A stretch of DNA of 64,000 nt from Pseudoalteromonas amylolytica (GCF_001854605.1 NZ_MKJU01000025.1:434378-498377), one strand, 5' to 3'; shown: positions 18,042 through 29,122, counted from the first letter of the stretch. Notes: generated by a model not told the origin, from the sequence alone. A program made the numbers and translations.

Positions 18042-19085
18042 ATGACATCTATTTTATTCGAGCCACTGCAGCTCAACGAGACACTTACTTTAAACAATCG
18101 CATTTTAATGGCACCTTTGACGCGCTGTATGGCTGATGATGAGCTGGTCCCAACCGACACCATGGCGGCTTATTATGCACGCAGAGCCGATTCAGGGTTA
18201 ATCATCAGCGAAGCAACCATTATTCGTCCTGATGCTCAAGGTTACCCTAATACGCCTGGGTTATTCACCCAAGCTCAAATTGACGGCTGGAAAAAAGTGA
18301 CAACCGCAGTTCACAATGCAGGTGGCAAGATCTTCGCTCAACTATGGCATGTTGGTCGTGTTGCTCACCCGTACTTTTTCGGTGAAGGAAATGTACTTGC
18401 ACCCTCAGCAATTGGCATAGAGGGCACCGTGCCAAGAATGCGGGACTTGAGTTATCAAACACCAAAAGCTGCATCAACCGAGGAAATCAAACAACTGGTA
18501 GCCGATTATGCCCAAGCTGCAAAAAATGCAATTGAAGCAGGGTTTGATGGTGTGGAAATTCATGGCGCGAATGGCTATCTAATTGACCAGTTCTTGCACT
18601 ATGCCGCAAATCAACGTCAAGATGAATATGGTGAAACGCCAGAGAATATGTCGCGTTTTGCGTTAGAAGTTGTCGATGCGGTAGTTGCGGCAGTTGGTAA
18701 TGAACGAGTTGGTTTACGTCTATCTCCAGGGGCGTATTTCAATATGGAACCAGACTCACGTGATACACAAGTATTTGATTACTTGCTGGCGCAACTTAAT
18801 TCTCGCACGTTGGCATTTGTACATGTGGGCATTTTCGACGATAGCATGGAATTTGAACACCTTGGGGGCCGAGTATCTGATTATATGCGCAAACACTATA
18901 AGGGAACCCTTGTTGGCGTAGGTGGTTTTACACCAGATACAGCACAGCGAGCATTATCTGAGGAGCGTTTTGATTTAGTCGCGATAGGGCGTCCATTTAT
19001 CGCTAATCCAGATTATGTAATTCGTGTAAAAAATCAACAAGATTTAGAGCCGTACAGCGAACAAATGCTCGCAGAACTCGTTTAA
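18042..19085 (+). CDS. Old Yellow Enzyme family alkene reductase
   Basis: A 347 aa FMN-dependent TIM-barrel enzyme of the NemA/OYE family, which reduces activated C=C bonds and related electrophiles with NAD(P)H. Visible features are the N-terminal NRILMAPLTRCMAD, the substrate-binding His/Asn pair in HGANGYLIDQFL, and the phosphate-binding end (VGVGGFTPDTA ... LVAIGRPFIANPD). ATG 18042 follows GAGAGGGTTT. It is divergent from its probable repressor and followed by a terminator at 19110. Confidence 0.95.
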   Translation: MTSILFEPLQLNETLTLNNRILMAPLTRCMADDELVPTDTMAAYYARRADSGLIISEATIIRPDAQGYPNTPGLFTQAQIDGWKKVTTAVHNAGGKIFAQLWHVGRVAHPYFFGEGNVLAPSAIGIEGTVPRMRDLSYQTPKAASTEEIKQLVADYAQAAKNAIEAGFDGVEIHGANGYLIDQFLHYAANQRQDEYGETPENMSRFALEVVDAVVAAVGNERVGLRLSPGAYFNMEPDSRDTQVFDYLLAQLNSRTLAFVHVGIFDDSMEFEHLGGRVSDYMRKHYKGTLVGVGGFTPDTAQRALSEERFDLVAIGRPFIANPDYVIRVKNQQDLEPYSEQMLAELV

Positions 19086-19109
19086 CGGTAGCAAGCGTAA
19101 ACCTGCATT

Positions 19110-19131
19110 GGAGGCTTCGGCCTCCTTTTTT
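19110..19131 (+). terminator. Terminator of the Old Yellow Enzyme gene
   Basis: GGAGGC-TTCG-GCCTCC stem with a stable tetraloop, followed by T6. Confidence 0.92.
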
Positions 19132-19289
19132 GTAACCATAGAGCAAAAAGCCAAATAAAAAACAGCGCAAAGTTAACTTCTGCAAGCGTTTGAATAGTGA
19201 CTATACTTGTTATGAACTTTAAGTTGCCACCTAGATTTGAAACCATAATTAATCACGGCGCTCCAGTCGTTTAAGCTTTAGGTAAAGCC

Positions 19290-20312
19290 ATGCAAGAAGA
19301 GCTACTTCACTCTGTTGTAAAACTGACCAAAACACGAGATGTGGATTCACTCGAATCAAGCCTACTATCTACTATTCATGAATTTATTGGTTGTCAGAAG
19401 GTCTCTATTTATAAGTCCACATCAGGAAGAGGAGAGCTTACGGTGGAATGCAGTTTGAGCTTGGAAGTATTGGACGATAAACAGTATTACTGGGAGGAAT
19501 CTGAGAGAATATTAAGTCCAAGCTCTGAGCTGTTATCTTGTTTGCATTCGGCGTGTATTATTGCCATTCAAGATCAACATGGTGTTGAAAGAAGATGGAT
19601 CCCAATAACACTTTCGGATAAACCCATAGGCGCCATTGCTATCGTGAGTGAAAGTCTCAGTAGTGCAGATCAGGTGTTGCTCAACGCGTTTTGTTGTATC
19701 TATGAAAACTACCTCACTATTCTTCATGAAAACGAACGAGATAAGCTCACCGGCTTATTAAACAGACAAACATTTGATAAAAAGTTAAAACAACTAATTG
19801 AAAAGCAGGTGGTAAAACACCACAAAACCATTAAGGCAAATAAAGGCAGAAAACAGCACGAAGAAGCAATGTCTTGGCTTGCCATGTTGGACATAGATCA
19901 CTTCAAGCAAGTAAACGACAACTATGGTCATGTGTGCGGTGATGAAGTGCTATTGATACTCGCGCAAACCATGGAACACTTTTTTAATCCAACAGATTTG
20001 TTATTCCGCTTTGGTGGGGAAGAGTTTGTGTTGGTGTTTGAGCCCGTCAAATTTGAAGAAATTGAGCGTTTGCTTAACGAGTTTGTTGCACTAGTACGTC
20101 GCACAAAGTTCCCGTTTGTCGATAAATTAACGGTGAGTATTGGCATTGCTAAGGTTGGACCGTACGACTTTCCTATTCATGTTTTAGAAAATGCTGACAG
20201 GGCATTATACGCGGCAAAAGAGAGTGGTCGTGATCAAATTTGTTTCTTCGAAAGTATCGCTGGTGATTATACACGGCCCAAAGGCGATGATGATGGCGTA
20301 GACTTGTTTTGA
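19290..20312 (+). CDS. GGDEF domain diguanylate cyclase with GAF-like sensor
   Basis: A 340 aa soluble protein expected to make cyclic di-GMP. The N-terminal ~145 residues look like a GAF-type sensory domain (FIGCQKVSIYKS ... IGAIAIVSES). The GGDEF domain follows from about 150 (DKLTGLLNRQTF ... LDIDHFKQVNDNYGH ... RFGGEEF). The active-site GGEEF is intact. The inhibitory RxxD I-site is absent, because NPTD occupies that position, so product inhibition may be lacking. No membrane segments. It is a single gene between the reductase terminator and recC. Confidence 0.9.
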   Translation: MQEELLHSVVKLTKTRDVDSLESSLLSTIHEFIGCQKVSIYKSTSGRGELTVECSLSLEVLDDKQYYWEESERILSPSSELLSCLHSACIIAIQDQHGVERRWIPITLSDKPIGAIAIVSESLSSADQVLLNAFCCIYENYLTILHENERDKLTGLLNRQTFDKKLKQLIEKQVVKHHKTIKANKGRKQHEEAMSWLAMLDIDHFKQVNDNYGHVCGDEVLLILAQTMEHFFNPTDLLFRFGGEEFVLVFEPVKFEEIERLLNEFVALVRRTKFPFVDKLTVSIGIAKVGPYDFPIHVLENADRALYAAKESGRDQICFFESIAGDYTRPKGDDDGVDLF

Positions 20313-20419
20313 GTCTATCTTCGGGCCGGTAAATATCTTACACTGTCACGTGCATATAAAAACTCAAACTCAGCTGGTTTATCCGGTTATTCTGGTTATA
20401 AATAGCTCGGAAATACATA

Positions 20420-23400
20420 ATGTTGCACATCATTCAATCTAACCGCATGGAAGTTCTCCAAGCGCAATTTCATACTCTGCTCAAAAGTGCGCCATTAAGT
20501 TCGCCATTTAGTAAAGAAGTGGTTTTGGTACAATCACCAGGCATGTCGCAGTGGTTGAAAATCGGCCTAAGTGAGGCGCTGGGGATCGCCGCACAAGTTG
20601 ATTTTCCTCTACCTTCAAGTTTTATTTGGCGGTTGTACCAACAGTTTTTACCTGATGTACCCAGTGAATCGCCCTATAATAAGCCTAATATGACTTGGAA
20701 GTTGGTAAGTATTTTACCAACTTGTTTGGATGATCCTCGTTATGTGCAGTTACAGCAATATTTACAACAAGATGCGGACGGTCTAAAGCTATTTGCATTG
20801 TGTGAAAAAATCGCAGATGTGTACGATCAGTATTTAATGTACCGTCCCCATTGGATAGCAAAATGGGATAGCTCAATAGACGAGCTGGATGATGTTGATG
20901 TTACCATCGCACCTTGGCAACCCGATCTTTGGCGGCGATTGGTAAAGCATACCCAAGCACTAGGGCAAAGCGACTATCACCGTGCAAATATGCACCAACT
21001 ATTGGTTACTGCTCTAGAAGATGCAGACCCTAGCACATTACCCGAACGAATATGTATTTTTGGTTTGTCGGCCATGCCATCAAGCCAGTTAGAAATATTT
21101 CAGGCGCTGGCCAAGAAAACCACGGTGTTGCTGTTTTTTTGCAATCCTAGCGAACACTATTGGGGAGACCTAGTAGATGAAAAAACTCAGGCTAAAATAG
21201 CAGTCAAATATGCCAAAATGCCACAGGTCGAAGCGCAATTGGCGCAACAGGAATATTACTTTGTTGGCAACCCATTGCTTTCCTCTTGGGGGAAGTTGGG
21301 GCGTGACTATTTTGAGCAACTGGTTCAAGTAGACGCTCAATGGATAGATGGCTTTATGGATGATTTTGATGACACACTACTTAGCAAGATACAACAAGAG
21401 TTCTTTCAACTTGCATTCAAAGGGAAGTCGCTAACTCCTGATAAACAGTGGTTTATCAGCGAGCAAGGTAAGCTACCAATTGCTTTAAACGATAAGTCAA
21501 TACAGCTACAAGATTGCCATACACCGCTTCGTGAGGTGGAATGTTTGCATGATCACTTACTCAGGTTGTTTCATGCTGACTCAAGCCTTACACCCAAAGA
21601 TATTATTGTCATGATGCCCGATGTAGGTGCCTACAGCCCATATATAGAAGCGGTATTTGGCGCAGCCTCTGGTGAGCGATTTATTCCCTATGCATTGGCT
21701 GACTTATCGATAGAGCAAGAGAAACCGATATTGAGTTCGTTTGTGAGTTTGGTGAACTTGCCATTTAGCCGTTTTGGCGTGTCTGATATTCTGGATTTAT
21801 TAGCCGTAACGCCTATAGCTTGCAAATTTAAGGTGGAGGAACAGGAGTTTTCCCAGCTGAAGTTTTGGTTAGAACAGGTTGGCGTTAAATGGGGGCTGGA
21901 TGCTGAACACAAGTTAGACCATGACTTACCGGCGTTATCTCTTAATACTTGGAAACATGGTCTAAATCGACTGCTGCTGGGTATTGCTTCAAGTAATGAA
22001 CAACATGACTTTAATGATATTTATCCAGCAGATCTCGTTGAGGGCATGGCGGTCAACAGTTTAAGTAAGTTGTTGCATTTTGTGAGTATGTTGGCTGCAT
22101 TCAAACAAAAACTAAATCAACAGGCGCGTTTGTCCGACAAAGCCCAATTATTACGCCAGATGGTTGAGCAGTTTTATGATGCACAAACCGAGCAGAGTTG
22201 GGACTTGCTTACGCTTGAACGAGTCATTGATGATTTGCAAAAACATGATGACAATTTAGACATGCAATCACCTGTGTCAGCTAGAGTGTTGAGTTATTTA
22301 GTAAAGCAAGGCGTGCAGGAAAAGGGGGTGGGGCAAAGATTTTTAGTCGGTCCGGTTAACTTTTGTACACTGATGCCGATGCGTGCAGTACCGTTTAAGG
22401 TGGTGTGTTTGCTTGGACTTAATGATGCGGATTATCCAAGAACTGTACAACCCATTGGCTTTGATTTAGTGCCTCACTCCAAACGGCAAAAAGGTGACCG
22501 TTCACGGAAATTTGACGATCGTTATCTGTTTCTTGAAGCGTTGCTGAGTGCGCGAGAGCATTTGTATCTAAGCTATATTGGCCGTTCATGCTTTAATAAT
22601 GAATTGCAGATGCCATCGATTTTGGTGAGCGAGTTAATGGAGTACATCGATCGTAGTTTTTGTTACTCAGACCCTAAGCTAAAGCCGTCTGAGCAACTTT
22701 TGCAGCAAGCATCGCTACAGCCCTTCAATGCCAAGAATTATGATGCTCATAATGCGCTACAAAGTTTTAATCCTATTTGGTTAATTGACGAAGAGGTTCC
22801 TGAACAGCTTCTTGAGCCGACTTCTGCCACTGCGCTTGAAATTGATTGCGATCATGAAATAGATATTGCTCAGTTTATGTTTACCGTGCTCAATCCTCAA
22901 AAAGCGTTTTATACCCAAACACTGGGGCTGAAGTTACATGAACAAGCCTTGAGTGATAAAGATGAAGAGCCATTTATACTCGATACCTTGGAACGGTACT
23001 TTTACCTTGGTGAGCTACTTGAGAGTCAACTTAGAGGTGAAACGGTAAATCTCAAGCAAATGGTGCAACGCGGCAACTTACCCCAAGCAGCGGTTGGTGA
23101 AATTCAGCTGGCGAAAATGCAGCAACGCGTTCAACCTATGGCAGAGCAACTACAAACACACATTCAACAGCGAAAAGAGCCAGTTGAAGTACGCCTCAAA
23201 GTGGGTGAGAAAACACTACTTGGCTGGCTGGATAAACTATACGACGACAAGCAAATTTTTTATCGTAGTGCCAGTATTAAGGCCAAAGACAAGGTGAAAG
23301 GCTTTTTGATGCATTGTGTTGCACAATGTGCAGAGCAAAGTGTACATACGCATATTTATGGATTGGATGAGCGTGTGAGTTTTGCGCCAATTGAGCCGAA

Positions 23401-23695
23401 GACTGCGCGTCAGCACTTGGCAAACTGGCTTGATTTTTATCAACAATGCTTGGCGCAACCGATGCCATTTTTTGTCAGTACTGCTTATGAACTTATCGCC
23501 ACAGGGGATATCAACAAGGCTGCTACCAAGTTTAATGGTGGTCAGTACATAGGGTTTGGTGAAAGTGAGGACCCATATGTGGCGCTGAATTTTAGCAACT
23601 TAGATGACGTGATTGCGCCATTGCAGGCGATAAGCGACAGGTTACTTGCAGATATTGTAGAGCTGGCACAGGAGCAACGTTATGCAGACGCTTAA
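20420..23695 (+). CDS. recC: Exodeoxyribonuclease V subunit gamma, RecC
   Basis: A 1091 aa subunit of the RecBCD helicase-nuclease, which processes double-strand breaks and recognises Chi in the 3' strand. It begins with the conserved LHIIQSNRMEVL and contains SPGMSQWLKIGL. The central inactive helicase-like domain has FKVVCLLGLNDADYPR. The length fits the family (about 1100 aa). The stop overlaps recB by 14 bases. The ptrA gene that separates recC from recB in E. coli is absent. Confidence 0.96.
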   Translation: MLHIIQSNRMEVLQAQFHTLLKSAPLSSPFSKEVVLVQSPGMSQWLKIGLSEALGIAAQVDFPLPSSFIWRLYQQFLPDVPSESPYNKPNMTWKLVSILPTCLDDPRYVQLQQYLQQDADGLKLFALCEKIADVYDQYLMYRPHWIAKWDSSIDELDDVDVTIAPWQPDLWRRLVKHTQALGQSDYHRANMHQLLVTALEDADPSTLPERICIFGLSAMPSSQLEIFQALAKKTTVLLFFCNPSEHYWGDLVDEKTQAKIAVKYAKMPQVEAQLAQQEYYFVGNPLLSSWGKLGRDYFEQLVQVDAQWIDGFMDDFDDTLLSKIQQEFFQLAFKGKSLTPDKQWFISEQGKLPIALNDKSIQLQDCHTPLREVECLHDHLLRLFHADSSLTPKDIIVMMPDVGAYSPYIEAVFGAASGERFIPYALADLSIEQEKPILSSFVSLVNLPFSRFGVSDILDLLAVTPIACKFKVEEQEFSQLKFWLEQVGVKWGLDAEHKLDHDLPALSLNTWKHGLNRLLLGIASSNEQHDFNDIYPADLVEGMAVNSLSKLLHFVSMLAAFKQKLNQQARLSDKAQLLRQMVEQFYDAQTEQSWDLLTLERVIDDLQKHDDNLDMQSPVSARVLSYLVKQGVQEKGVGQRFLVGPVNFCTLMPMRAVPFKVVCLLGLNDADYPRTVQPIGFDLVPHSKRQKGDRSRKFDDRYLFLEALLSAREHLYLSYIGRSCFNNELQMPSILVSELMEYIDRSFCYSDPKLKPSEQLLQQASLQPFNAKNYDAHNALQSFNPIWLIDEEVPEQLLEPTSATALEIDCDHEIDIAQFMFTVLNPQKAFYTQTLGLKLHEQALSDKDEEPFILDTLERYFYLGELLESQLRGETVNLKQMVQRGNLPQAAVGEIQLAKMQQRVQPMAEQLQTHIQQRKEPVEVRLKVGEKTLLGWLDKLYDDKQIFYRSASIKAKDKVKGFLMHCVAQCAEQSVHTHIYGLDERVSFAPIEPKTARQHLANWLDFYQQCLAQPMPFFVSTAYELIATGDINKAATKFNGGQYIGFGESEDPYVALNFSNLDDVIAPLQAISDRLLADIVELAQEQRYADA

Positions 23696-26600
23696 GCCAC
23701 AAAGCATGCCATTGATTGGTGCTAACCTCATAGAAGCAAGTGCTGGAACGGGAAAAACCTACACCATCACCGGTTTGTATCTGCGCTGTTTACTTGGTTT
23801 ACAAACACCACCTCAGATACAACCTCCGTTAACCGTAGAACAAATATTGGTCGTAACATTCACTGAAGCTGCAACGCAAGAGATTAAAGACCGAGTGCGC
23901 TCTAGAATTCTATTAGCTAGAGATGCGCTCTTGGGGGCTGAGTGTGATGACGCACTGATCAACAGTGTGTTATCACAAGTATCAGATCCACATCAGGCAT
24001 TTACATTATTAGACGCAGCCGCAAAATCAATTGATGAAGCGGCAATTTTTACCATTCATGGCTTTTGCCAACGGATGCTAAAACAGCATGCTTTTGAATC
24101 AAATGTTGCGTTTAACTTAGAGTTTGTATTGGATGAGTCTGAACTGATCCTTGAAGCCATTAAAGACCATTGGCGAAGCTTTGTTTATCCGCTAGACAAA
24201 GACACGACTTCGGCGGTGCTTGAGCACTTTTCTAGTCCTCAAGCGCTGGCTGGCAGTGTGATAAAGTTACTCACTAAAGAGCAGGCGGTGATCACCCCGA
24301 AGCTTGAACTTGGGGAGGTTTTACAAGCTCGTGAAGCATATCAGCGCCAAGCAAGTATTTTTAAAAAATCACTACTGGCGAGCGACTTTTTCACTGTGTT
24401 GTCTCAAAGTGCCTTGGCCAAAAATAAAACGCCGGGGAGAGTGGCTAATATTGAGGCGCTAATAGCGTATTGCCAAAGCGATGACTGGTATTTTGAATTT
24501 GGCAGTGCTAAGCATTCGTTTGCTTTGTGGGGGAGCGCCTCGTTGTCAAATACCAGTCACTATAAAAAAGGTGCGGCTATTATTGAACATCCGCTTATCG
24601 CAAGCTTTGATGAAATGGCTAAACTACACGCACAAGTTAGTAAGGGGTTGCCACTAGCTATTTTGCAGCACAGTGTCAGTGAAGTACGTAAACTACTACA
24701 AGCGCATAAAGCCCAGCATGGGCTAATTAGCCCAGATGATTTGCTAAACCAGCTCTATCGCGCATTACACACTGAGCAAGGTGGTGTTTTAAGGCAAAAA
24801 ATTGCACAGTTATTTCCAATTGCGATGATTGATGAATTTCAGGATACCGATCCTGTTCAGTACGGTATTTTTGAAGCGATTTACGGTGATAACCCTGATA
24901 CCACTATAACCATGATTGGCGACCCCAAGCAGGCTATTTACGGCTTTCGTGGTGCAGACATATTCACTTATATTCAAGCTAAACAGCAAGTAAATGAGCA
25001 AAGCCAATATACCCTTGGCACTAACTTTCGCTCTGCAACGGGCATGGTTAAAGCGATTAATGCGGTGTTTTCATGCCATGAACACAGTTTTATTTACAAC
25101 CAAGCGATTCCATTTACCTGTGTTGCTGCTAAGGGGAAGAGCGAAGCGCAGCGTTTTTCACGGACCGCAACCAGTGAGGCTTCATTAGTATTTAGCGTCT
25201 ACGCGGATGAGGCAGCGATCACCAGTAAAACCCAAGCTTTAGGAGTTTTAGCGCGTGCTTATGCAGGCAAAATTGTCGACTTACTACTAGATGCCCAGCA
25301 AGGTCGGGCGCGAATTGGTGAACAACCCGTAAAAGCAGGCGATATTTGTGTACTTGTACGCGATAGAAATGAAGCCAGTATGATTAAGGCAGCGTTGGCG
25401 CAGTGCGCGGTTCCCAGTGTTTATTTGGCCAGAGACAGCATATTCAGTCAGCCCATCGCCCATGCAATACTAAACTTTTTGGAGGTATTACATGGCAAAT
25501 ATGATGAAGCGGCACTGCGAGGCATTTTAGTCAGTCCATTATTTGCTTTGAATTATCAACAGATCTATGCGCTGCGTACGCAAGAGCAACAGTGGCAGGA
25601 CTATCTCGACCAATTCAGTCAGCTACAAAAGACTTGGTCCAAGCAAGGTGCTATGGCAATGCTCGAGCAGCTCTTGGTTCAAAACCGCTTACCTGCGCTG
25701 TGGAAAGCCAAAGGTTACAACGTCGAGCGCTGGCTAACCGACTATCGACATTTAGCTGAGTTGTTGCAACAAAAACAGATAGAGCTGGACGGCACACTGC
25801 GCGTATTGCGCTGGTTTTCAGGACAATGTCAGCAATCACAGCAAGACAGCGCTCAGGTGCGCCTGGAAAGTGATGCAGACCTCGTGAAAATAGTCACAAT
25901 GCATGCATCTAAGGGGCTTGAATACCCAATCGTTTATATGCCTTTTGCTAGCAGTTACCGAGAAACCAGCGATGCTATCTATCATCAAGATGGCCAGCTC
26001 ATTTATAGTATGGATGCAACAGAAGATGAGCAAGCTTTGGCGCAACAAGAGCGCTTAGCCGAAGATATTCGACTGCTATACGTTGCTTTAACCCGGGCCG
26101 TCCATTTTTGTGATATAGGGTTATTTAACATTGCAGCAGGACGAACTAAAAAACCGGGGATCACACAAACAGCGATAGGTTATGTACTGTTTGGCAACGA
26201 GGTCTTTGCTGATGCACAAAGCTGGCACCAGAGGCTACAAACATTTTGTGATGAGCAAGAGGATATTAGGCTACACTGGATAACCACAGAGGATAGCACA
26301 CCTAAGGTTATGGATGCTCAGTTTGTCGAGTCATCCAGTATGGGGGTCAAGCCCGTCACGATTAAAATTGAGCGTGATTGGCGCGCCACCAGTTTTAGTC
26401 AGCTAAGTTACCATAGTCATTCTGATGAGCGACCAGCAGGCGCTTTAGATGAAAACCACCAGCTTGATTTACCTGAGCAAATCGTTGCGAATACCCAGCA
26501 AGTGTTTAACTCGTATACCTTCCCTAAGGGTGCCAAGCCTGGTAGTTGTCTACATGAAATATTTGAGCTAATCGACTTTACTGCGCCGTATGATCCAAGC

Positions 26601-27230
26601 GCAGCGCAAATAGCATTACCTGAAGCCATTACCAAGAGTTTGACCAAATATCACATTGAAGAGCAATGGCAGGAGCCAGTCAGTCACTGGATATTGGCGT
26701 GTCTAAATTGCCCGCTAAATAGCAGCAACGGCTTGAGCCTAAGTGCATTAAGCCCCGCACAGTGCCTAGTTGAGATGGAATTTCATCTGCCACTTGAGCC
26801 TTTGCAAGCGGGGCAATTAAACCGTTTGGTGAGCGAAATAACAGGGCAGCACAGCCAGCTGCAATTTGAACAGGTCAAAGGTTTGCTCAAAGGGTTTATA
26901 GACTTGATTTTTGTTTACCAAGAGAAATATTACATTTTGGATTATAAGTCTAACTATTTGGGAGACAAAGCCAGTGACTACATGCCAAGTAACTTGCAAC
27001 TGGCAATGGGTGCGCACCAGTATCATTTGCAATATATGATCTACTCTGTTGCGCTACATCGGCTGCTATCGCAGCGATTGAATGATTATGATCCCAATAA
27101 GCACTTGGGCGGCGTGTATTACCTGTTTTTGCGTGCACTACCAGACGGGGCAGGGGTGTATTTTAATCAGTTAACGCTCGAACAGTTGTTAAAGCTCGAC
27201 GCATTATTCACACGAGGTAGCGTGTTATGA
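23682..27230 (+). CDS. recB: Exodeoxyribonuclease V subunit beta, RecB
   Basis: A 1182 aa subunit with a 3'-5' UvrD-type helicase and the complex's only nuclease site. Walker A is EASAGTGKTYTIT at the N terminus. Helicase motifs include MIDEFQDTDPVQY, MIGDPKQAIYGFRGAD and VKIVTMHASKGLEYP. The C-terminal nuclease domain has the catalytic FIDLIF ... YYILDYKSNYLG. ATG 23682 lies inside the recC end, and the gene overlaps recD by four bases (ATGA), so the three subunits are translationally coupled. Confidence 0.97.
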   Translation: MQTLKPQSMPLIGANLIEASAGTGKTYTITGLYLRCLLGLQTPPQIQPPLTVEQILVVTFTEAATQEIKDRVRSRILLARDALLGAECDDALINSVLSQVSDPHQAFTLLDAAAKSIDEAAIFTIHGFCQRMLKQHAFESNVAFNLEFVLDESELILEAIKDHWRSFVYPLDKDTTSAVLEHFSSPQALAGSVIKLLTKEQAVITPKLELGEVLQAREAYQRQASIFKKSLLASDFFTVLSQSALAKNKTPGRVANIEALIAYCQSDDWYFEFGSAKHSFALWGSASLSNTSHYKKGAAIIEHPLIASFDEMAKLHAQVSKGLPLAILQHSVSEVRKLLQAHKAQHGLISPDDLLNQLYRALHTEQGGVLRQKIAQLFPIAMIDEFQDTDPVQYGIFEAIYGDNPDTTITMIGDPKQAIYGFRGADIFTYIQAKQQVNEQSQYTLGTNFRSATGMVKAINAVFSCHEHSFIYNQAIPFTCVAAKGKSEAQRFSRTATSEASLVFSVYADEAAITSKTQALGVLARAYAGKIVDLLLDAQQGRARIGEQPVKAGDICVLVRDRNEASMIKAALAQCAVPSVYLARDSIFSQPIAHAILNFLEVLHGKYDEAALRGILVSPLFALNYQQIYALRTQEQQWQDYLDQFSQLQKTWSKQGAMAMLEQLLVQNRLPALWKAKGYNVERWLTDYRHLAELLQQKQIELDGTLRVLRWFSGQCQQSQQDSAQVRLESDADLVKIVTMHASKGLEYPIVYMPFASSYRETSDAIYHQDGQLIYSMDATEDEQALAQQERLAEDIRLLYVALTRAVHFCDIGLFNIAAGRTKKPGITQTAIGYVLFGNEVFADAQSWHQRLQTFCDEQEDIRLHWITTEDSTPKVMDAQFVESSSMGVKPVTIKIERDWRATSFSQLSYHSHSDERPAGALDENHQLDLPEQIVANTQQVFNSYTFPKGAKPGSCLHEIFELIDFTAPYDPSAAQIALPEAITKSLTKYHIEEQWQEPVSHWILACLNCPLNSSNGLSLSALSPAQCLVEMEFHLPLEPLQAGQLNRLVSEITGQHSQLQFEQVKGLLKGFIDLIFVYQEKYYILDYKSNYLGDKASDYMPSNLQLAMGAHQYHLQYMIYSVALHRLLSQRLNDYDPNKHLGGVYYLFLRALPDGAGVYFNQLTLEQLLKLDALFTRGSVL

Positions 27231-29122
27231 GCCAGTTAGACTTATTCGAAGATGCAACACGCCATGATTTTGACCACGATGCATTTATTAACTTGCTATT
27301 GCAAGAGTCAAGGGTTCGTTACGCCGATGTGGCGCTTGCAAAGTTGTTGAACAAGCAAACTATCGACGATGTGTTTTATCTTATTTTGCTGCTACTTAGG
27401 GCGGAACAGCTACAACATAGCTGTTTAGCGTTTGATGATATAGATTGGCAGGACCCGTTTGCTATGCAAGCGCATTACCAGCTAGGTAATGCGGCGCCAT
27501 GGCAAGAACAAGTACACCACAAAATCTGGCAGAAGCTTGCGCAACATCAGGCTGTAGGTGTTGATAAGCCGCTCACATTATTTGCACAGAAATTGTATTT
27601 GTCACGTTTGGCAAACTATGAAGCGCTCTTGGCTGAGCGTTTTATAGCCATGCAGAAACAGCCACTAGTGATCGATGAAAATCATCTGATTAGGTTACTT
27701 GGTGAATACTTTCCAGATAACAGTAACGACACGATTGATTGGCAAAAAGTGGCCTGTGCGATGGCGGCAACCAGAAGGTTTTGTGTGCTCACAGGCGGGC
27801 CCGGAACAGGAAAAACCACTACAGTCACTAAGCTGCTGGCTATTTTGCAGTCCCTTTATATCAAGGCTCCATTAACCATAAAGCTGGTGGCACCTACGGG
27901 CAAAGCTGCGGCGCGCCTTAGCGAGTCGATACTTGGGGCAAAGGTAAAACTTGGACTTGAGTCACAATTGAGTGAGCTGATACCAGAACAAGCGCAAACC
28001 ATTCATCGTTTGTTAGGTGTGATCCCGCAAAGCAATCAATATCGTCACAACCAGCACAATCCTTTGCATTTAGATCTGCTGATCATAGACGAAGCCTCCA
28101 TGGTCGACTTGTCCTTGCTCGCCAAGCTGGTTGAGGCGCTGCCAGCGCATGCGCGACTGATTATGTTAGGTGATAAAGATCAACTTGCGTCGGTGGATAC
28201 GGGCAGTGTACTTAGTGATTTGTGTCAGGAGCTGAGAATGGGCGTATTACCCCATTACAGCCAAGCATTGTGTGACAGTTTAAATCGCCTATGCTTTGCT
28301 CAACAACCAAAGTTGTTAGGGCAGGAAAGTGACTTTGCACTCAGTGACAATGTGGCATTTTTGCAGCATAGTCACCGCTTTGACAGCCAAAGTGGTATTG
28401 GTCAACTCGCGTTGGCCGTCAATACTAATGATCGCAAACTTTTGACCCAGACTTTGCAAAAAGGCTTTGAAGACATTGCCATACACCCTTTAAACAATGA
28501 GCAGTACCAAGATTTGATCTCTCGGGCAGCCCAACATTACAGCCATTATTTAACGCTCATGCAAGGTGGTGCAGCAGCACAAGATATTCATCAGGCATTT
28601 TTACAATATCAATTATTGGCTGCGTTAAGAGAGGGTCCGTATGGTGTTGAGCAACTTAACAAGCGCATAGAGCAGGTGCTTCATGCCAGAGGGCTTATTC
28701 AGCCGTTTGCTCGCCACTATGCAGGGCAACCTATTATGGTTGTAGAGAATGACTATCAGCTTAAGTTATTTAACGGCGATATAGGTATTTTGCTGAAGGA
28801 TGAGCACATGCAGCTTAAGGCAACATTTATTGATGAACAGGGGAATTTGCGTTCATTTTACCCCGCGCGCTTACCTAGGCACGAGAATGTTTACGCGATG
28901 ACTATTCATAAGTCTCAAGGCTCGGAGTTTGCAAATACGGCAATGATCTTACCGCCTATACAGCGATCGTCTGTAGGTATTAATAGACAATTGCTCTACA
29001 CAGGAATAACCAGAGCGAAGCAATACTTTGAATTAGTTGCACAAGAACAAGTGTTGCTCAATGCTATGGCGAGATCGGTATCCCGATGTTCCGGTTTACG
29101 AGAAAGGTTAATGAAAAATTAA
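27227..29122 (+). CDS. recD: Exodeoxyribonuclease V subunit alpha, RecD
   Basis: A 631 aa superfamily 1B 5'-3' helicase. An N-terminal RecB-contacting domain is followed by Walker A (TGGPGTGKTTTVTK, about residue 190), Walker B (DLLIIDEASMVDL), VMLGDKDQL-like motif III (LIMLGDKDQLASV) and the C-terminal YAMTIHKSQGSEF plus YTGITRAK motifs. Completes recCBD. A terminator follows at 29245. Confidence 0.96.
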   Translation: MSQLDLFEDATRHDFDHDAFINLLLQESRVRYADVALAKLLNKQTIDDVFYLILLLLRAEQLQHSCLAFDDIDWQDPFAMQAHYQLGNAAPWQEQVHHKIWQKLAQHQAVGVDKPLTLFAQKLYLSRLANYEALLAERFIAMQKQPLVIDENHLIRLLGEYFPDNSNDTIDWQKVACAMAATRRFCVLTGGPGTGKTTTVTKLLAILQSLYIKAPLTIKLVAPTGKAAARLSESILGAKVKLGLESQLSELIPEQAQTIHRLLGVIPQSNQYRHNQHNPLHLDLLIIDEASMVDLSLLAKLVEALPAHARLIMLGDKDQLASVDTGSVLSDLCQELRMGVLPHYSQALCDSLNRLCFAQQPKLLGQESDFALSDNVAFLQHSHRFDSQSGIGQLALAVNTNDRKLLTQTLQKGFEDIAIHPLNNEQYQDLISRAAQHYSHYLTLMQGGAAAQDIHQAFLQYQLLAALREGPYGVEQLNKRIEQVLHARGLIQPFARHYAGQPIMVVENDYQLKLFNGDIGILLKDEHMQLKATFIDEQGNLRSFYPARLPRHENVYAMTIHKSQGSEFANTAMILPPIQRSSVGINRQLLYTGITRAKQYFELVAQEQVLLNAMARSVSRCSGLRERLMKN